This document shows positions 10,196 to 18,281 of a DNA stretch of 64,000 nt, piece after piece. Source of the DNA: Rhodoferax sp. U2-2l (lineage in GTDB: Bacteria; Pseudomonadota; Gammaproteobacteria; Burkholderiales; Burkholderiaceae_C); assembly GCF_020594515.1 (NCBI RefSeq), contig NZ_JAJCTH010000018.1, forward strand, positions 1 to 64,000, in the 5' to 3' direction. The notes beneath the pieces were generated by a model, which made no database searches, was not told the origin of the DNA, and worked only from the letters and a program-made list of their open reading frames with translations. The first letter of the stretch is position 1; each line of letters begins with the position of its first letter. Made by a program: the position numbers and the translations under genes.

Positions 10196-11860
10196 TCACA
10201 ACAACTTTCGCTCGCACGTGGAAAGTATGTCCCGGCTGGCCTGGGCGACCCGGGTCTGCACGCCCGATAAGCCCAGCAGGGTGTGAAACAGGTTGTCGTG
10301 TGACCACGGTTTGCCCGCCTGAGCCTGGGCGCAGTCCACGCTCAGGTCCAGCGATTGCTGCATGCCCTTGGAAAACCACATCAGCATCGGCACATGCGTC
10401 TGCTCTTGCGGCGCCAGGGCGTAAGGCATACCGTGCAGGTACAGGCCTTTTTCACCGAGCGATTCGCCGTGGTCAGACACATACATCAAAGCGGTTGGCC
10501 GCTCTTTGGCCTGCGCCTGCAGCCAGTGGATGGTCTGCGCCAAAAAGTGATCGGTCTCGCGCAAGGAGTTGTCGTAGGCGTTGGTGATTTGTTCGGGCAG
10601 GCAGTCCTGCAGGGCATGGCTGGTGCATTCCGGGGTGAACGCCTTGCGCGCCGAGGCGGAGCGCTTGGAGTACGCCGGGCCATGGCTGCCCATCTGGTGC
10701 ATCACCACCACCGTGCCACGCGCGGTTTTTGCCGGGTCCAGCCGGGCCAACTGCTCGGGCAGAATTTGCAGCAGGGACTCATCCAGACAGTCGCCGCCCT
10801 GGCACAGCGCCGGGCTCTTGAGGGCCTGGGTGTCGGCATGCGGCACACGGTCACACACCCCTTTGCAGCCAGCCTGGTTGTCCAGCCACAGCACTGCCAG
10901 ACCGGCGCGCTGGATCACATCGAGCACATTTTCATAGCGCGCATCGTTTCCCACAAAGTCCTTGCGCCCCAGATGCGAAAACATGCACGGCACCGAGGTC
11001 TGAGTGTTGGTGCCGCATGAGCTGACCTGGCTGAAATACACCAGATCGCCGTCTTGCTGCAACTGGCGTAACTCGGGCGTGGTGTCACGCGCGTAACCGT
11101 TCAAGCCAAAATTGACCGCACGGGCGGTTTCACCCACCACCAGCAGAATCAGCGGCGCCGACGCCGGGTTGCTGGCAGGCACCGCCAGATGGGCATCTTC
11201 GCCCACAGGCTGCAGCACCTGTTGCGCCTGCGCGGCTTGCCCGAGGCCGTGGCGACCCAGGGCGTACACGGTGTTGAAGGGGTTGATCATGTAACGCAGC
11301 GACTTGTGGTTGCGCATCAGCGAGGCCAGGTCCTGAAACGACGCCCATAACAGCACCACCGCCAGCAGCAGCGCCAGCGCCAGGGTGCCCAACTGCTGCC
11401 AAGCCAAGCGCCCCGCGCCCACCGGGCGCAGCTGCTGGCGCCACAGCCACAGGCCCGGCAGCACCAGACCCAGCCCCAGTGTGCCCAGCATGGACCAGGA
11501 CAGCAGGTCCAACGCCTCCTGGGGGTTGGTCTGGACCACATTGGCGATCATGCTGGCGTCAATCACCACCCCGTAGCTTTGCATGAAGTAGCTGCTGGTG
11601 GCAGCCAGCGCCAGCAGTACCAGCGCCACGGGTTTAAGCCAGCGCGGCCAGACCAGCAAACACAAAAAAACCAGCGTGAAGGCCAGCACCGCCGCTGCCA
11701 AGGTCATCAGCGTCATCAGCGCATGAGGGCCCTGGGTTTCGGGCAGGCGCCAAATGGCGCGCCACAGCGGCACGTTGCCCAGCGTGGCCAGCCACACCGC
11801 CAAGGCCAGCAACAGGGTTGTGGGGTGCCACGCGTTTCGACGTATCAAAGTTTGTGTCAT
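10196..11860 (-). CDS. eptA: Lipid A phosphoethanolamine transferase (EptA/PmrC-like)
   Basis: This inner-membrane enzyme transfers phosphoethanolamine from phosphatidylethanolamine to lipid A phosphates, the classic polymyxin-resistance modification. The 554-residue protein has about five N-terminal transmembrane helices (residues 10-190) and a periplasmic sulfatase-fold domain. The domain holds the catalytic threonine motif VVGETARAVNFGLNGY, multiple cysteines (SSCGTNTQTSVPCMFS, AGCKGVCDR, TSHALQDC) as in EptA/MCR disulfides, and the zinc site SDHGESLGEKGLYLHG. The start at 11860 is preferred over a GTG at 11887, because a PmrA-type box lies at 11906-11922 and must leave room for the promoter. 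It is divergent from a PAP2 phosphatase. Confidence 0.92.
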   Translation of the reverse strand: MTQTLIRRNAWHPTTLLLALAVWLATLGNVPLWRAIWRLPETQGPHALMTLMTLAAAVLAFTLVFLCLLVWPRWLKPVALVLLALAATSSYFMQSYGVVIDASMIANVVQTNPQEALDLLSWSMLGTLGLGLVLPGLWLWRQQLRPVGAGRLAWQQLGTLALALLLAVVLLWASFQDLASLMRNHKSLRYMINPFNTVYALGRHGLGQAAQAQQVLQPVGEDAHLAVPASNPASAPLILLVVGETARAVNFGLNGYARDTTPELRQLQQDGDLVYFSQVSSCGTNTQTSVPCMFSHLGRKDFVGNDARYENVLDVIQRAGLAVLWLDNQAGCKGVCDRVPHADTQALKSPALCQGGDCLDESLLQILPEQLARLDPAKTARGTVVVMHQMGSHGPAYSKRSASARKAFTPECTSHALQDCLPEQITNAYDNSLRETDHFLAQTIHWLQAQAKERPTALMYVSDHGESLGEKGLYLHGMPYALAPQEQTHVPMLMWFSKGMQQSLDLSVDCAQAQAGKPWSHDNLFHTLLGLSGVQTRVAQASRDILSTCERKLL

Positions 11861-11905
11861 GAATGCGGGTTGGATGAATGGAAGCACGCATTCTTGAAAA
11901 GCTTG

Positions 11906-11922
11906 ATTAAGGTCAGATTAAG
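11906..11922 (-). promoter_or_regulatory. PmrA-type box upstream of eptA (exact consensus)
   Basis: Read on the minus strand this is CTTAAT-CTGAC-CTTAAT, exactly the direct repeat CTTAAT-N5-CTTAAT known for PmrA/BasR. On the plus strand it also reads TTAAG-N6-TTAAG, the form described for BqsR/CarR of Pseudomonas. It lies 46 bp upstream of the eptA start, correctly oriented toward the gene. The regulator identity is inferred. Confidence 0.8.
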
Positions 11923-11954
11923 AAAACCTGTGACTTGGTCGGCTGCGCCACGGC

Positions 11955-11971
11955 TTTAAGCGTGGCTTAAC
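11955..11971 (+). promoter_or_regulatory. Degenerate PmrA-type box upstream of the PAP2 gene
   Basis: TTTAAG-CGTGG-CTTAAC keeps the two TTAA cores at the 11-base spacing of a PmrA box, but the outer bases differ at some positions. It is 24 bp upstream of the PAP2 ATG and oriented toward it. At that distance transcription would start at or near the ATG. This is weaker evidence than the two exact boxes on either side. Confidence 0.4.
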
Positions 11972-11994
11972 AAATTGGGTTTGCAATACCGGGC

Positions 11995-12723
11995 ATGCCC
12001 CTCTTTGCCCGCCCCCACCCGACCCACCCCACTGAACCAAGCCAACTGGCACCCGCTCTTTGGCCCATCACGCTGGCGGGCTTGGCGCTGACCTTGCTGT
12101 GGGACACCGCTGGGCTGGATGTGTGGGTGATGACCCAGTGGGGCACCGCGCAAGGTTTTGCCCTGCAACACAACTGGTGGCTGGAGACGGTGCTGCACCA
12201 GTGGGCGCGCGTGCTGGCCTGGGTGGTTTTGGCTGCGCTGGCGCTGATGGTGTGGCGCCCGCTCGGGGTCTTCAGGCGCTTGCCGCGCCGCCAACGCCTG
12301 GAGATGCTGCTGGGTGTGCTGCTGGCTTTGGTGCTGATCAGCACCGCCAAACATGTCAGTCTGACCAGTTGCCCCTGGGATCTGCAACAGTTTGGCGGTG
12401 CAGCCCAGTACCGCTCCCACTGGGCCTGGGGGGTGCCTGATGGGGGTGCAGGCCAGTGTTTTCCGGGTGGGCATGCGTCCGCTGCGCTGGCATTTCTGGC
12501 CGTGCCGCTAAGCTTGCTGGCGACAAACGACGCGGGTCATCGCCGCGCCGGGTGGCTGGGCCTGGCGGCGGTGCTTCTAGCGGGTTTGCTGCTGGGGGGC
12601 GCCCAAACCCTGCGCGGTGCCCATTACCCCAGCCACACCTTGTGGACCGGCGTGATGTGCTGGTCAGCGGCCCTGCTCAACCACCAAACATGGCAGCTGG
12701 TCAGAAAAAAAGTGCTCGCTTAA
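11995..12723 (+). CDS. PAP2-family membrane phosphatase
   Basis: This is a 242-residue type-2 phosphatidic acid phosphatase with about five or six transmembrane helices, likely acting on a lipid (pyro)phosphate at the periplasmic face. Motif 1 is a variant (KHVSLTSCPWDL, lacking the usual RP), motif 2 is FPGGHASAAL and motif 3 is RGAHYPSHTLWTG, with R and H kept and the final D not obvious. This variant is common among PAP2 proteins that sit next to eptA. It is divergent from eptA, which suggests a role in lipid A or undecaprenyl phosphate turnover coupled to phosphoethanolamine transfer. The stop codon (12721-12723) lies inside the next PmrA-type box. Confidence 0.85.
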   Translation: MPLFARPHPTHPTEPSQLAPALWPITLAGLALTLLWDTAGLDVWVMTQWGTAQGFALQHNWWLETVLHQWARVLAWVVLAALALMVWRPLGVFRRLPRRQRLEMLLGVLLALVLISTAKHVSLTSCPWDLQQFGGAAQYRSHWAWGVPDGGAGQCFPGGHASAALAFLAVPLSLLATNDAGHRRAGWLGLAAVLLAGLLLGGAQTLRGAHYPSHTLWTGVMCWSAALLNHQTWQLVRKKVLA

Positions 12724-12735
12724 TACCGCCTTAAT
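12719..12735 (+). promoter_or_regulatory. PmrA-type box upstream of the five-gene cassette (exact consensus)
   Basis: CTTAAT-ACCGC-CTTAAT is an exact PmrA direct repeat, overlapping the PAP2 stop codon and lying 50 bp before the ATG of the hemolysin-family gene. Orientation and distance to the start match those of the eptA box, so the cassette is probably co-regulated with eptA. Confidence 0.8.
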
Positions 12736-12785
12736 CTCGCCTGGACAACATCGTGGCTTGTCTCGAACCAACCACAAGGACTGCG

Positions 12786-13418
12786 ATGTCAGCCATGGCT
12801 TCACTTCACGTTTTCCCGCCCTGCAACGCGGCAGCAACGGCCACCCCCTCCAGGATTTGCACGCATGTGCCGGGCAGCCCGGCGCGCGCGCAGGTTGAGC
12901 AATTCATCCACGGCGTCTACCGCGAGCGCTACGGCGCCGATGTGCAGCAGTTTTCCCCCACGCTGGTGAGCCTGCATGACGCGCAAGGCAACATCGTCTC
13001 GGCGGCAGGTTTGCGGGCGGCCAGCCAGGAGCCGCTGTTTCTGGAGCGTTATCTGGACGCACCGGTGCAAACGCGCCTGGCCAAACTGGGTTATGCCGTG
13101 CCCCGGCGCGCGCAAATTGTTGAAGTGGGTCACCTGGCCTCCAACCAGGCGGGCAGCGGCAAAAGCCTGATTTTGCAACTGGCACCGATCCTGGCGGCGC
13201 AGGGCTTTCACTGGGTGGTCTGCACCCTGACCGAGGAATTGCGCCACCTGTTTTTGCGCCTGGGCCTGGCACCGCTGGCGCTGGGCGTGGCGGACCCCGA
13301 GTTGCTGGGTGAGGCAGCCAGCGGCTGGGGCAGCTACTACGACCACCACCCGGTGGTGCTGGCCGGCCAGCTGGACCTGGCGCTCCAAGCCCTGAGCCGC
13401 CGGGGTGTTCTGGCATGA
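12786..13418 (+). CDS. Thermostable-hemolysin family protein (GNAT-like fold)
   Basis: This 210-residue protein resembles the thermostable hemolysin family (PF12261). The name is historical and the fold is related to GNAT/acyl-homoserine-lactone synthase-type acyltransferases. Visible features are FIHGVYRERYGADVQQFSP, a central strand GNIVSAAGLR, the block EVGHLASNQAGSGKSLILQLAPIL where acyl-CoA/ACP would bind in GNAT proteins, and SYYDHHPVVLAG near the end. The start at 12786 has an AAGGA ribosome site five bases upstream. It leads five genes joined by ATGA overlaps. Acyl transfer is inferred from fold and neighbours; no true hemolytic role is implied. Confidence 0.75.
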   Translation: MSAMASLHVFPPCNAAATATPSRICTHVPGSPARAQVEQFIHGVYRERYGADVQQFSPTLVSLHDAQGNIVSAAGLRAASQEPLFLERYLDAPVQTRLAKLGYAVPRRAQIVEVGHLASNQAGSGKSLILQLAPILAAQGFHWVVCTLTEELRHLFLRLGLAPLALGVADPELLGEAASGWGSYYDHHPVVLAGQLDLALQALSRRGVLA

Positions 13419-14851
13419 GCGCGGCCCTGGAAGACGGCCAACGGCACTGGTCAGCAGCCGCGCTGCAACAGGCGGTAGACGAGGCGCAGGCCTGGCTGCA
13501 AGGCAGCGCCACCCAAGTGTTGGCGAGCGTGCTGGACAACTCGGCGGCTTATGTTGCACTGGACGAAGCCTTGCTGGCCACAGGACGTGTCCACGTGCCG
13601 CTGCCGCCGTTCTTTACCGCCGCACAAATGCAGCACGCGCTGGCGGCAACTGGCGCCGACACGCTGGTCACCGAAGCTGCCTGGGCCCAAGCCTGGCCGG
13701 GTTTGACCTGGCAAGCGACCCACATCGCTGGGCGTGACCTGCTAAGCGCCCGTTTGCCTGGCAAGCCATGCCACTTGCCACCCGGCACCGCCAAGATCAC
13801 CTTCACCTCCGGCACCACCGGCACGCCCAAAGGCGTTTGCCTGAGCCGCGAGGCGATGAACAACGTTGCCCGCGGGATCGTCAGCGCCTTGGCGCCCTTG
13901 GGCATTGAGCGCCACCTCAATGCGTTGCCGTTTTCGGTGCTGCTGGAGAACATTGCGGGTCTGATGGCGCCACGCCAGCTAGGCACCACGCTGATCACCC
14001 GGGGCATGCAATCGCTCGGGCTGCAGGGTTCGTCGCAGTTTGACGCGTCGATCTTTCATCGGGCGGTGTCAGCGTCTCAGGCGCAAAGCCTGATCCTGCT
14101 GCCGCAGATGCTGCGGGCCTGGTGCGGCTACCTGCAGCACACCCGCCAGCGCGCGCCGGCGTGTTTACGCTTTGTGGCCGTGGGCGGTGCTGCCGTCGGG
14201 CCAGCACTGCTGCAGGCCGCGCACGCGCTGGGCCTACCCGCCTATGAGGGTTATGGCTTGTCTGAAGGCGCTTCGGTGCAAGCGCTGAATTTGCCTGGTG
14301 CCAGCAAGCCGGGCAGCGTGGGTCGCCCATTGGGCCATGCCCAGGTGCGCTGCGCGGCCGATGGTGAGCTTGAAGTCAGCGGCAGCCTGTTCGGTGGTTA
14401 CCTGGGTGACAACACGCCACCACCCGTCTGGTGGCCCACCGGCGATCTGGGCTCGATCGATGCCGACGGTTTTGTATTTGTGCAGGGCCGCAAAAAACAT
14501 GTGCTGATCACCTCATTCGGGCGCAACGTGTCGCCCGAATGGGTGGAGACCAGCCTGTGCAGCCAGCCCGCCATCCTGCAAGCGGTGGTGTTTGGTGATA
14601 GCGAGCCCAGCCTGTCGGCGGTGCTCTGGCCGTTGGCCCCGGATGCCAGCGACGCCACCTTGCAAGCCGCCGTTGACCGCAGCAACCATCAGCTACCGGA
14701 TTACGCCCGGGTCGGTCGCTGGACGCGCGCCCGCGCCGCTTTTCGCCAAGACACCGGCCTGGCCACTGCCAATGGCCGCGCCCAACGCCCGGCCATCTGG
14801 ACGATGCACGCCGACCTACTTTCCACGCCACCTGTCACCACCGCATCATGA
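13415..14851 (+). CDS. AMP-binding acyl ligase (ANL superfamily)
   Basis: This 478-residue adenylate-forming enzyme probably activates a fatty or carboxylic acid. The P-loop TFTSGTTGTPKG is at residues 129-140, the A5 motif EGYGLSEGAS follows, then TGDLGSID and the hinge GRKKHVLITSFGRNVSPEWVE. It is shorter than typical long-chain acyl-CoA synthetases (about 550). The C-terminal A10 motif reads NGRAQR, so the usual catalytic lysine (GK) seems replaced by arginine, which may affect adenylation or indicate atypical chemistry. It overlaps the genes on both sides by four bases. The substrate is unknown. Confidence 0.8.
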   Translation: MSAALEDGQRHWSAAALQQAVDEAQAWLQGSATQVLASVLDNSAAYVALDEALLATGRVHVPLPPFFTAAQMQHALAATGADTLVTEAAWAQAWPGLTWQATHIAGRDLLSARLPGKPCHLPPGTAKITFTSGTTGTPKGVCLSREAMNNVARGIVSALAPLGIERHLNALPFSVLLENIAGLMAPRQLGTTLITRGMQSLGLQGSSQFDASIFHRAVSASQAQSLILLPQMLRAWCGYLQHTRQRAPACLRFVAVGGAAVGPALLQAAHALGLPAYEGYGLSEGASVQALNLPGASKPGSVGRPLGHAQVRCAADGELEVSGSLFGGYLGDNTPPPVWWPTGDLGSIDADGFVFVQGRKKHVLITSFGRNVSPEWVETSLCSQPAILQAVVFGDSEPSLSAVLWPLAPDASDATLQAAVDRSNHQLPDYARVGRWTRARAAFRQDTGLATANGRAQRPAIWTMHADLLSTPPVTTAS

Positions 14852-15537
14852 GCTTCTACCAATACCTGATCGAACACACCTTTGACGCCCGCCGGAGCCT
14901 GCTGAGCACGCCCATCATTGAAGGCGTGCTGCGCGGGCAGGTCAGCCTGCCCAGCTACCTGGCTTTTTTGCGCGAGGCTTACCACCATGTGCGCCACACC
15001 GTGCCGCTGTTAAAGGCCACCCAGGCCGCGCTGCCAGCACAGCACCAGTGGCTGTTTGATGAACTGAAGGAGTACATTGAAGAAGAACTCGGCCACGAGG
15101 AGTGGATCCTGGACGACATCCGTGCCTGCGGCGGCGATGCCGAGGACGTACGCGCCAGCCAGCCCGGCCATGCCACCGAGTTGATGGTGGCTTATGCCTA
15201 CGACACCATCGCCCGCAAGAACCCGCTGGGGTTCTTTGGCATGGTGCTGGTGCTGGAAGGCACCAGCGTATCGCTGGCGTTGCTGGCGGCCGATGCCATC
15301 CAGAAACCGCTGGGCCTGCCCGATGCCGCCTTCAGCTACCTGCGCTCGCACGGCACGCTGGACCAGGAGCACACGCAGCACTTGGCGTCGCTGATGAACC
15401 AGATCACCGACCCCAAGGACCAGGCCGACATCGTGCATGCCGCACGCGCCTTTTACCGGCTCTATGGCGATGTGTTTCGCAGCCTGCCGCTGCCCGTGGT
15501 CAGCCCGGCCACCCCCAAACAGCTGGAGGCGGCATGA
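14848..15537 (+). CDS. TenA/haem-oxygenase-like di-iron oxidase family protein
   Basis: This 229-residue all-helical protein of the TenA/PqqC/CADD superfamily (iron-containing redox enzymes) includes UndA, which converts fatty acids to alkenes. Candidate metal ligands follow that pattern: E43 (REAYHH), E80 and H83 (EELGHEEW), E137 (LEGTS), then H168, D172 and H175 (SHGTLDQEH). The H-x3-D-x2-H spacing matches CADD. It overlaps the ligase gene before it and the SDR gene after it by four bases. An oxidative step on an acyl substrate activated by the neighbouring ligase is inferred, not shown. True thiaminase activity is unlikely because no thiamin genes are nearby. Confidence 0.75.
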   Translation: MSFYQYLIEHTFDARRSLLSTPIIEGVLRGQVSLPSYLAFLREAYHHVRHTVPLLKATQAALPAQHQWLFDELKEYIEEELGHEEWILDDIRACGGDAEDVRASQPGHATELMVAYAYDTIARKNPLGFFGMVLVLEGTSVSLALLAADAIQKPLGLPDAAFSYLRSHGTLDQEHTQHLASLMNQITDPKDQADIVHAARAFYRLYGDVFRSLPLPVVSPATPKQLEAA

Positions 15538-16334
15538 AGCTCGACCAGGCCCGCGTGTTGCTGACCGGCGCCAGCGGTGGCATTGGCCAGGCGATGCAGC
15601 AGGCGCTGCTGCAGGCAGGCGCCCAGGTGCTGGGGGTCAGCCGCCACCCGCAAGTGCCCGTGAGTGCCCATGTGGTGTGGCTGCAGGCTGACCTGACCCA
15701 GGCGCCAGACCTAGCCAGGGTGGCCAGCGCCGGCGCAGAGTGGCGGGCCAATGTGCTGGTCCACGCCGCGGGGCTGCCAGGTTTTGGCGCTTTGCCCAGC
15801 CTGCCAGCCGCCGCCATCACCCACGTGATCCAGGCCAACCTGATCACCCCGATGCTGCTGACCCAGGCCCTGTTTCCGCATTTGCAGAGCCTGGCCAAGG
15901 CCCAGGTGGTGTTTGTCGGCTCGGCGCTCGGGCGCATCGGGCTGCCAGGTTTCAGCGTGTATGGCGCCAGCAAGGCCGGGTTACATGGCTTCGCCGAAGC
16001 CTTGCGGCGTGAGTTGGCGGGCAGCAGCGTGTGCATTCAGACCCTGGCGCCGCGCAGCACCCGCACGGGTTTCAACAGTGCTGCTGCAGACCGTTACAAC
16101 CGGGACACCGGCACCTCGGTCGATTCGCCACAGACCGTGGCTGACGCGCTCGTGCACCTGATCAAAAGCGAGGCGCCCGAGCAGTTCATCGGCTGGCCCG
16201 AGCGCCTGGCCGTGCGCCTGAATGGCGCCTTGGGGCCGCTGCTTGACAGCAGCTTCACCCAACACCGCCAGGCCCTGGCAAAACTTGCCACCCCCGACAC
16301 CACCACCCCATCCCTGCAAGGACATCAACCATGA
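15534..16334 (+). CDS. Short-chain dehydrogenase/reductase
   Basis: This is a 266-residue NAD(P)-dependent SDR. The nucleotide-binding motif TGASGGIG is at residues 11-18, the NAG-region equivalent reads HAAGLPG, the catalytic serine lies in VFVGSALG and the active site is YGASKAG. The start at 15534 overlaps the stop of the di-iron gene (ATGA), and a longer open frame upstream is only the shadow of that gene. A C-terminal stretch (ERLAVRLNGALGPLLDSSF) resembles SDRs that act on lipophilic substrates. It is the fourth gene of the coupled cassette and presumably reduces or oxidises its product. Confidence 0.85.
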   Translation: MKLDQARVLLTGASGGIGQAMQQALLQAGAQVLGVSRHPQVPVSAHVVWLQADLTQAPDLARVASAGAEWRANVLVHAAGLPGFGALPSLPAAAITHVIQANLITPMLLTQALFPHLQSLAKAQVVFVGSALGRIGLPGFSVYGASKAGLHGFAEALRRELAGSSVCIQTLAPRSTRTGFNSAAADRYNRDTGTSVDSPQTVADALVHLIKSEAPEQFIGWPERLAVRLNGALGPLLDSSFTQHRQALAKLATPDTTTPSLQGHQP

Positions 16335-16969
16335 AACTGTTTTCTACCTTCGTTTTGGCCGCTGCCTGCGTGCTGCCTTTCTCTTCACACGCCGCACCGC
16401 TGGACGATGCCATTGCCGACCTGCAGCGCGACTGGGAAGTGATCCGCTACCAAACCCCGGAGTCAGCCCGCCTGAAGCGCTTTGAAGCTTTGAGCGCCAA
16501 GGCCCACAGCGTCAGCCAGACCTTTGCCGGGCGCAGCGAACCGCTGGTGTGGGAGGGCATCATCGTGAGTTCCCTGGCCAATGAAAAAGGTGGCCTGGGC
16601 GCGCTGAGCCTGGCGAAACAGGCCAAGGTGATGTACGAGCAGGCCATTGCCCTGCGCGGTGATGCGCTGGACGGCTCGGCCTACGGCAGCCTGGCCGTGC
16701 TGTATTACAAGGTGCCGGGCTGGCCGCTGGGTTTTGGTGACAAGGCCCGGGCCGAAGAACTGCTCAAAAAAGCGTTGAGCCTGAACCCCACGGGCATTGA
16801 CCCCAACTATTTCTACGCCGACTACCTGGTCGAGGTGGGCCGCGGCGCCGAGGCCACCCCCTATCTGGAGCGCGCCTTGGCCGCGCCGCCACGGCCCGGC
16901 CGTGAGGTGGCCGATACCGGCCGACGCGAAGAAGTGCGCCAGTTGCTGGCCAAAGTCAAAGCGCTGTGA
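16331..16969 (+). CDS. Exported TPR-like protein (TatT-like)
   Basis: This 212-residue protein has a Sec signal peptide (MKLFSTFVLAAACVLPFSSHA), predicting a periplasmic location; no lipobox is seen. The mature part is helical with tetratricopeptide-like repeats, for example around AKQAKVMYEQAIAL and RAEELLKKALSLNP with DPNYFYADYLVEVGRGAEA. It resembles the T component of tripartite TRAP transporters. It is fused to the cassette by an ATGA overlap and its 3' end overlaps the convergent sensor-kinase gene by 14 bp. It may be the periplasmic arm of the cassette, for example a lipid or protein binding scaffold. Confidence 0.7.
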   Translation: MKLFSTFVLAAACVLPFSSHAAPLDDAIADLQRDWEVIRYQTPESARLKRFEALSAKAHSVSQTFAGRSEPLVWEGIIVSSLANEKGGLGALSLAKQAKVMYEQAIALRGDALDGSAYGSLAVLYYKVPGWPLGFGDKARAEELLKKALSLNPTGIDPNYFYADYLVEVGRGAEATPYLERALAAPPRPGREVADTGRREEVRQLLAKVKAL

Positions 16970-18281
16970 GCTCGGCCACCACCCCGCTGCCATCAGCGCG
17001 CGGGTGGTAGCGCAAGACCCAGCCATGCAACGCGGCGATGCGCTGGGCAATCGACACGCCCAGGCCGCTGCCGGGCTCCGCCTGACCGTCCGGGCGGTAA
17101 AAACGCTCCCCCAGGCGCTGTAGCTGCTCAGCTGGCAGCGGCAGGCCCGCGTTCTCCACCGACAGGCTGGTCGGTGTCAGGCGCAGCGTGACCGTGCTGC
17201 CTTCGGGCGCGTAACGCACCGCGTTGTCCAGCAAATTGCGCAGCAACACCGCCAGCAACTGTGCGTCGCCACGCCAGTCGGGCGGGCTCTGTGGTGGCGC
17301 TGGCCAGTCGCAGGCCAGTTCAATCTGACGCCGCTCGGCCAGCGCCAGGCTGTCGCTCATGGCCTGCTCGGCCAGCGCCTGCCAGTCCAGCGGCTCGGCA
17401 TGGACCAACACCTCGGTGGCCTCCAGCCGGGACAGCCGCAACAACTGGTCCACCAGACGCGTCATGCGCGCCATGCCTGCCGTCAGTTTTTGGGCTGCCT
17501 GCTCACGCTCTGGCTCATTGGCGGCGCGCTGCAACACCTCCCACTGCGCGCTCAGAACGGCCAGCGGTGTGCGCAGCTCGTGCGCGGCATCGGCGGTAAA
17601 ACGGCGCTCGCGGGCCAGGGTGGCATCGATACGACCAAACAGGCCATTCATCGCCTGCAACAGCGGCTGGATCTCTGCCGGTGCCTGTGTTGACGGCATG
17701 GGCTGCAGGTCATCGGCGCTGCGTTGTTGCAGCTCATCGGTCAAGGCGCGCATGGGGTTGAGCGCCTGGCGCACCGCCCAGGCCATCGCCAGCAGCAACA
17801 CCGGCAGGGTCAGCAACCAGGGCAGCAGCTGGCTCTCCACCAGACCCCACACCAGCTCGTCGCGCTCATTCACCTTTTGCCCGGCAGCCACCAGCCATTC
17901 CCGGTTGGGCGACTGCAGGTAATACACCCGCCAGGGCTGCTGCTGCAACGTCAGCTCGACAAAACCCACCGCATCGGCCAGCAGCGGCAGCTGCGTGCCT
18001 TCGCGGTCGGTCAGCAGCACCTTGCCCTGATGGTCCCAGACGGCGATGGCCAGGTCTTCCAGGTCGGCCTCCTGGCTCACCACGGGTGAAGCCGGTGCGC
18101 CTTTGGCCCGGTCCAGCCCCAGCAGCGTGGCCTGCACTTGCAGGGTCAGGCGGATCATTTCGGTGTCAAACAACTCGTTGACTTCGGTGCGCGCCCGGCT
18201 GGATGACACCCAGGCCGCCGCCGCCCACACCAAAGGCGCACAGATCAGCAAATAAATCAACAGGCGGCGCTGCAGACTCAT
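16956..18281 (-). CDS. Sensor histidine kinase (PmrB/QseC-like)
   Basis: This is a 441-residue inner-membrane kinase. TM1 is at about 6-26, a periplasmic loop spans about 27-155, and TM2 is at about 157-178. A HAMP-like segment (RQALNPMRALTDELQQRS), the H-box AAHELRTPLAVL, an N-box LLDNAVRYAP and G-boxes (GSGLGVSIAQRI) follow. The short periplasmic loop and overall architecture match QseC/PmrB/TctE kinases. It is translationally coupled to the response regulator (ATGA). It lies beside genes carrying PmrA-type boxes, so sensing of polymyxin, iron or similar envelope signals is a reasonable inference. Confidence 0.88.
   Translation of the reverse strand: MSLQRRLLIYLLICAPLVWAAAAWVSSSRARTEVNELFDTEMIRLTLQVQATLLGLDRAKGAPASPVVSQEADLEDLAIAVWDHQGKVLLTDREGTQLPLLADAVGFVELTLQQQPWRVYYLQSPNREWLVAAGQKVNERDELVWGLVESQLLPWLLTLPVLLLAMAWAVRQALNPMRALTDELQQRSADDLQPMPSTQAPAEIQPLLQAMNGLFGRIDATLARERRFTADAAHELRTPLAVLSAQWEVLQRAANEPEREQAAQKLTAGMARMTRLVDQLLRLSRLEATEVLVHAEPLDWQALAEQAMSDSLALAERRQIELACDWPAPPQSPPDWRGDAQLLAVLLRNLLDNAVRYAPEGSTVTLRLTPTSLSVENAGLPLPAEQLQRLGERFYRPDGQAEPGSGLGVSIAQRIAALHGWVLRYHPRADGSGVVAELTAL

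Noticed and set aside
15102..15533. N-terminal extension of the SDR gene
   Set aside because: It is the shifted frame of the di-iron enzyme gene. The SDR starts at the ATGA overlap with the Rossmann motif right after it.
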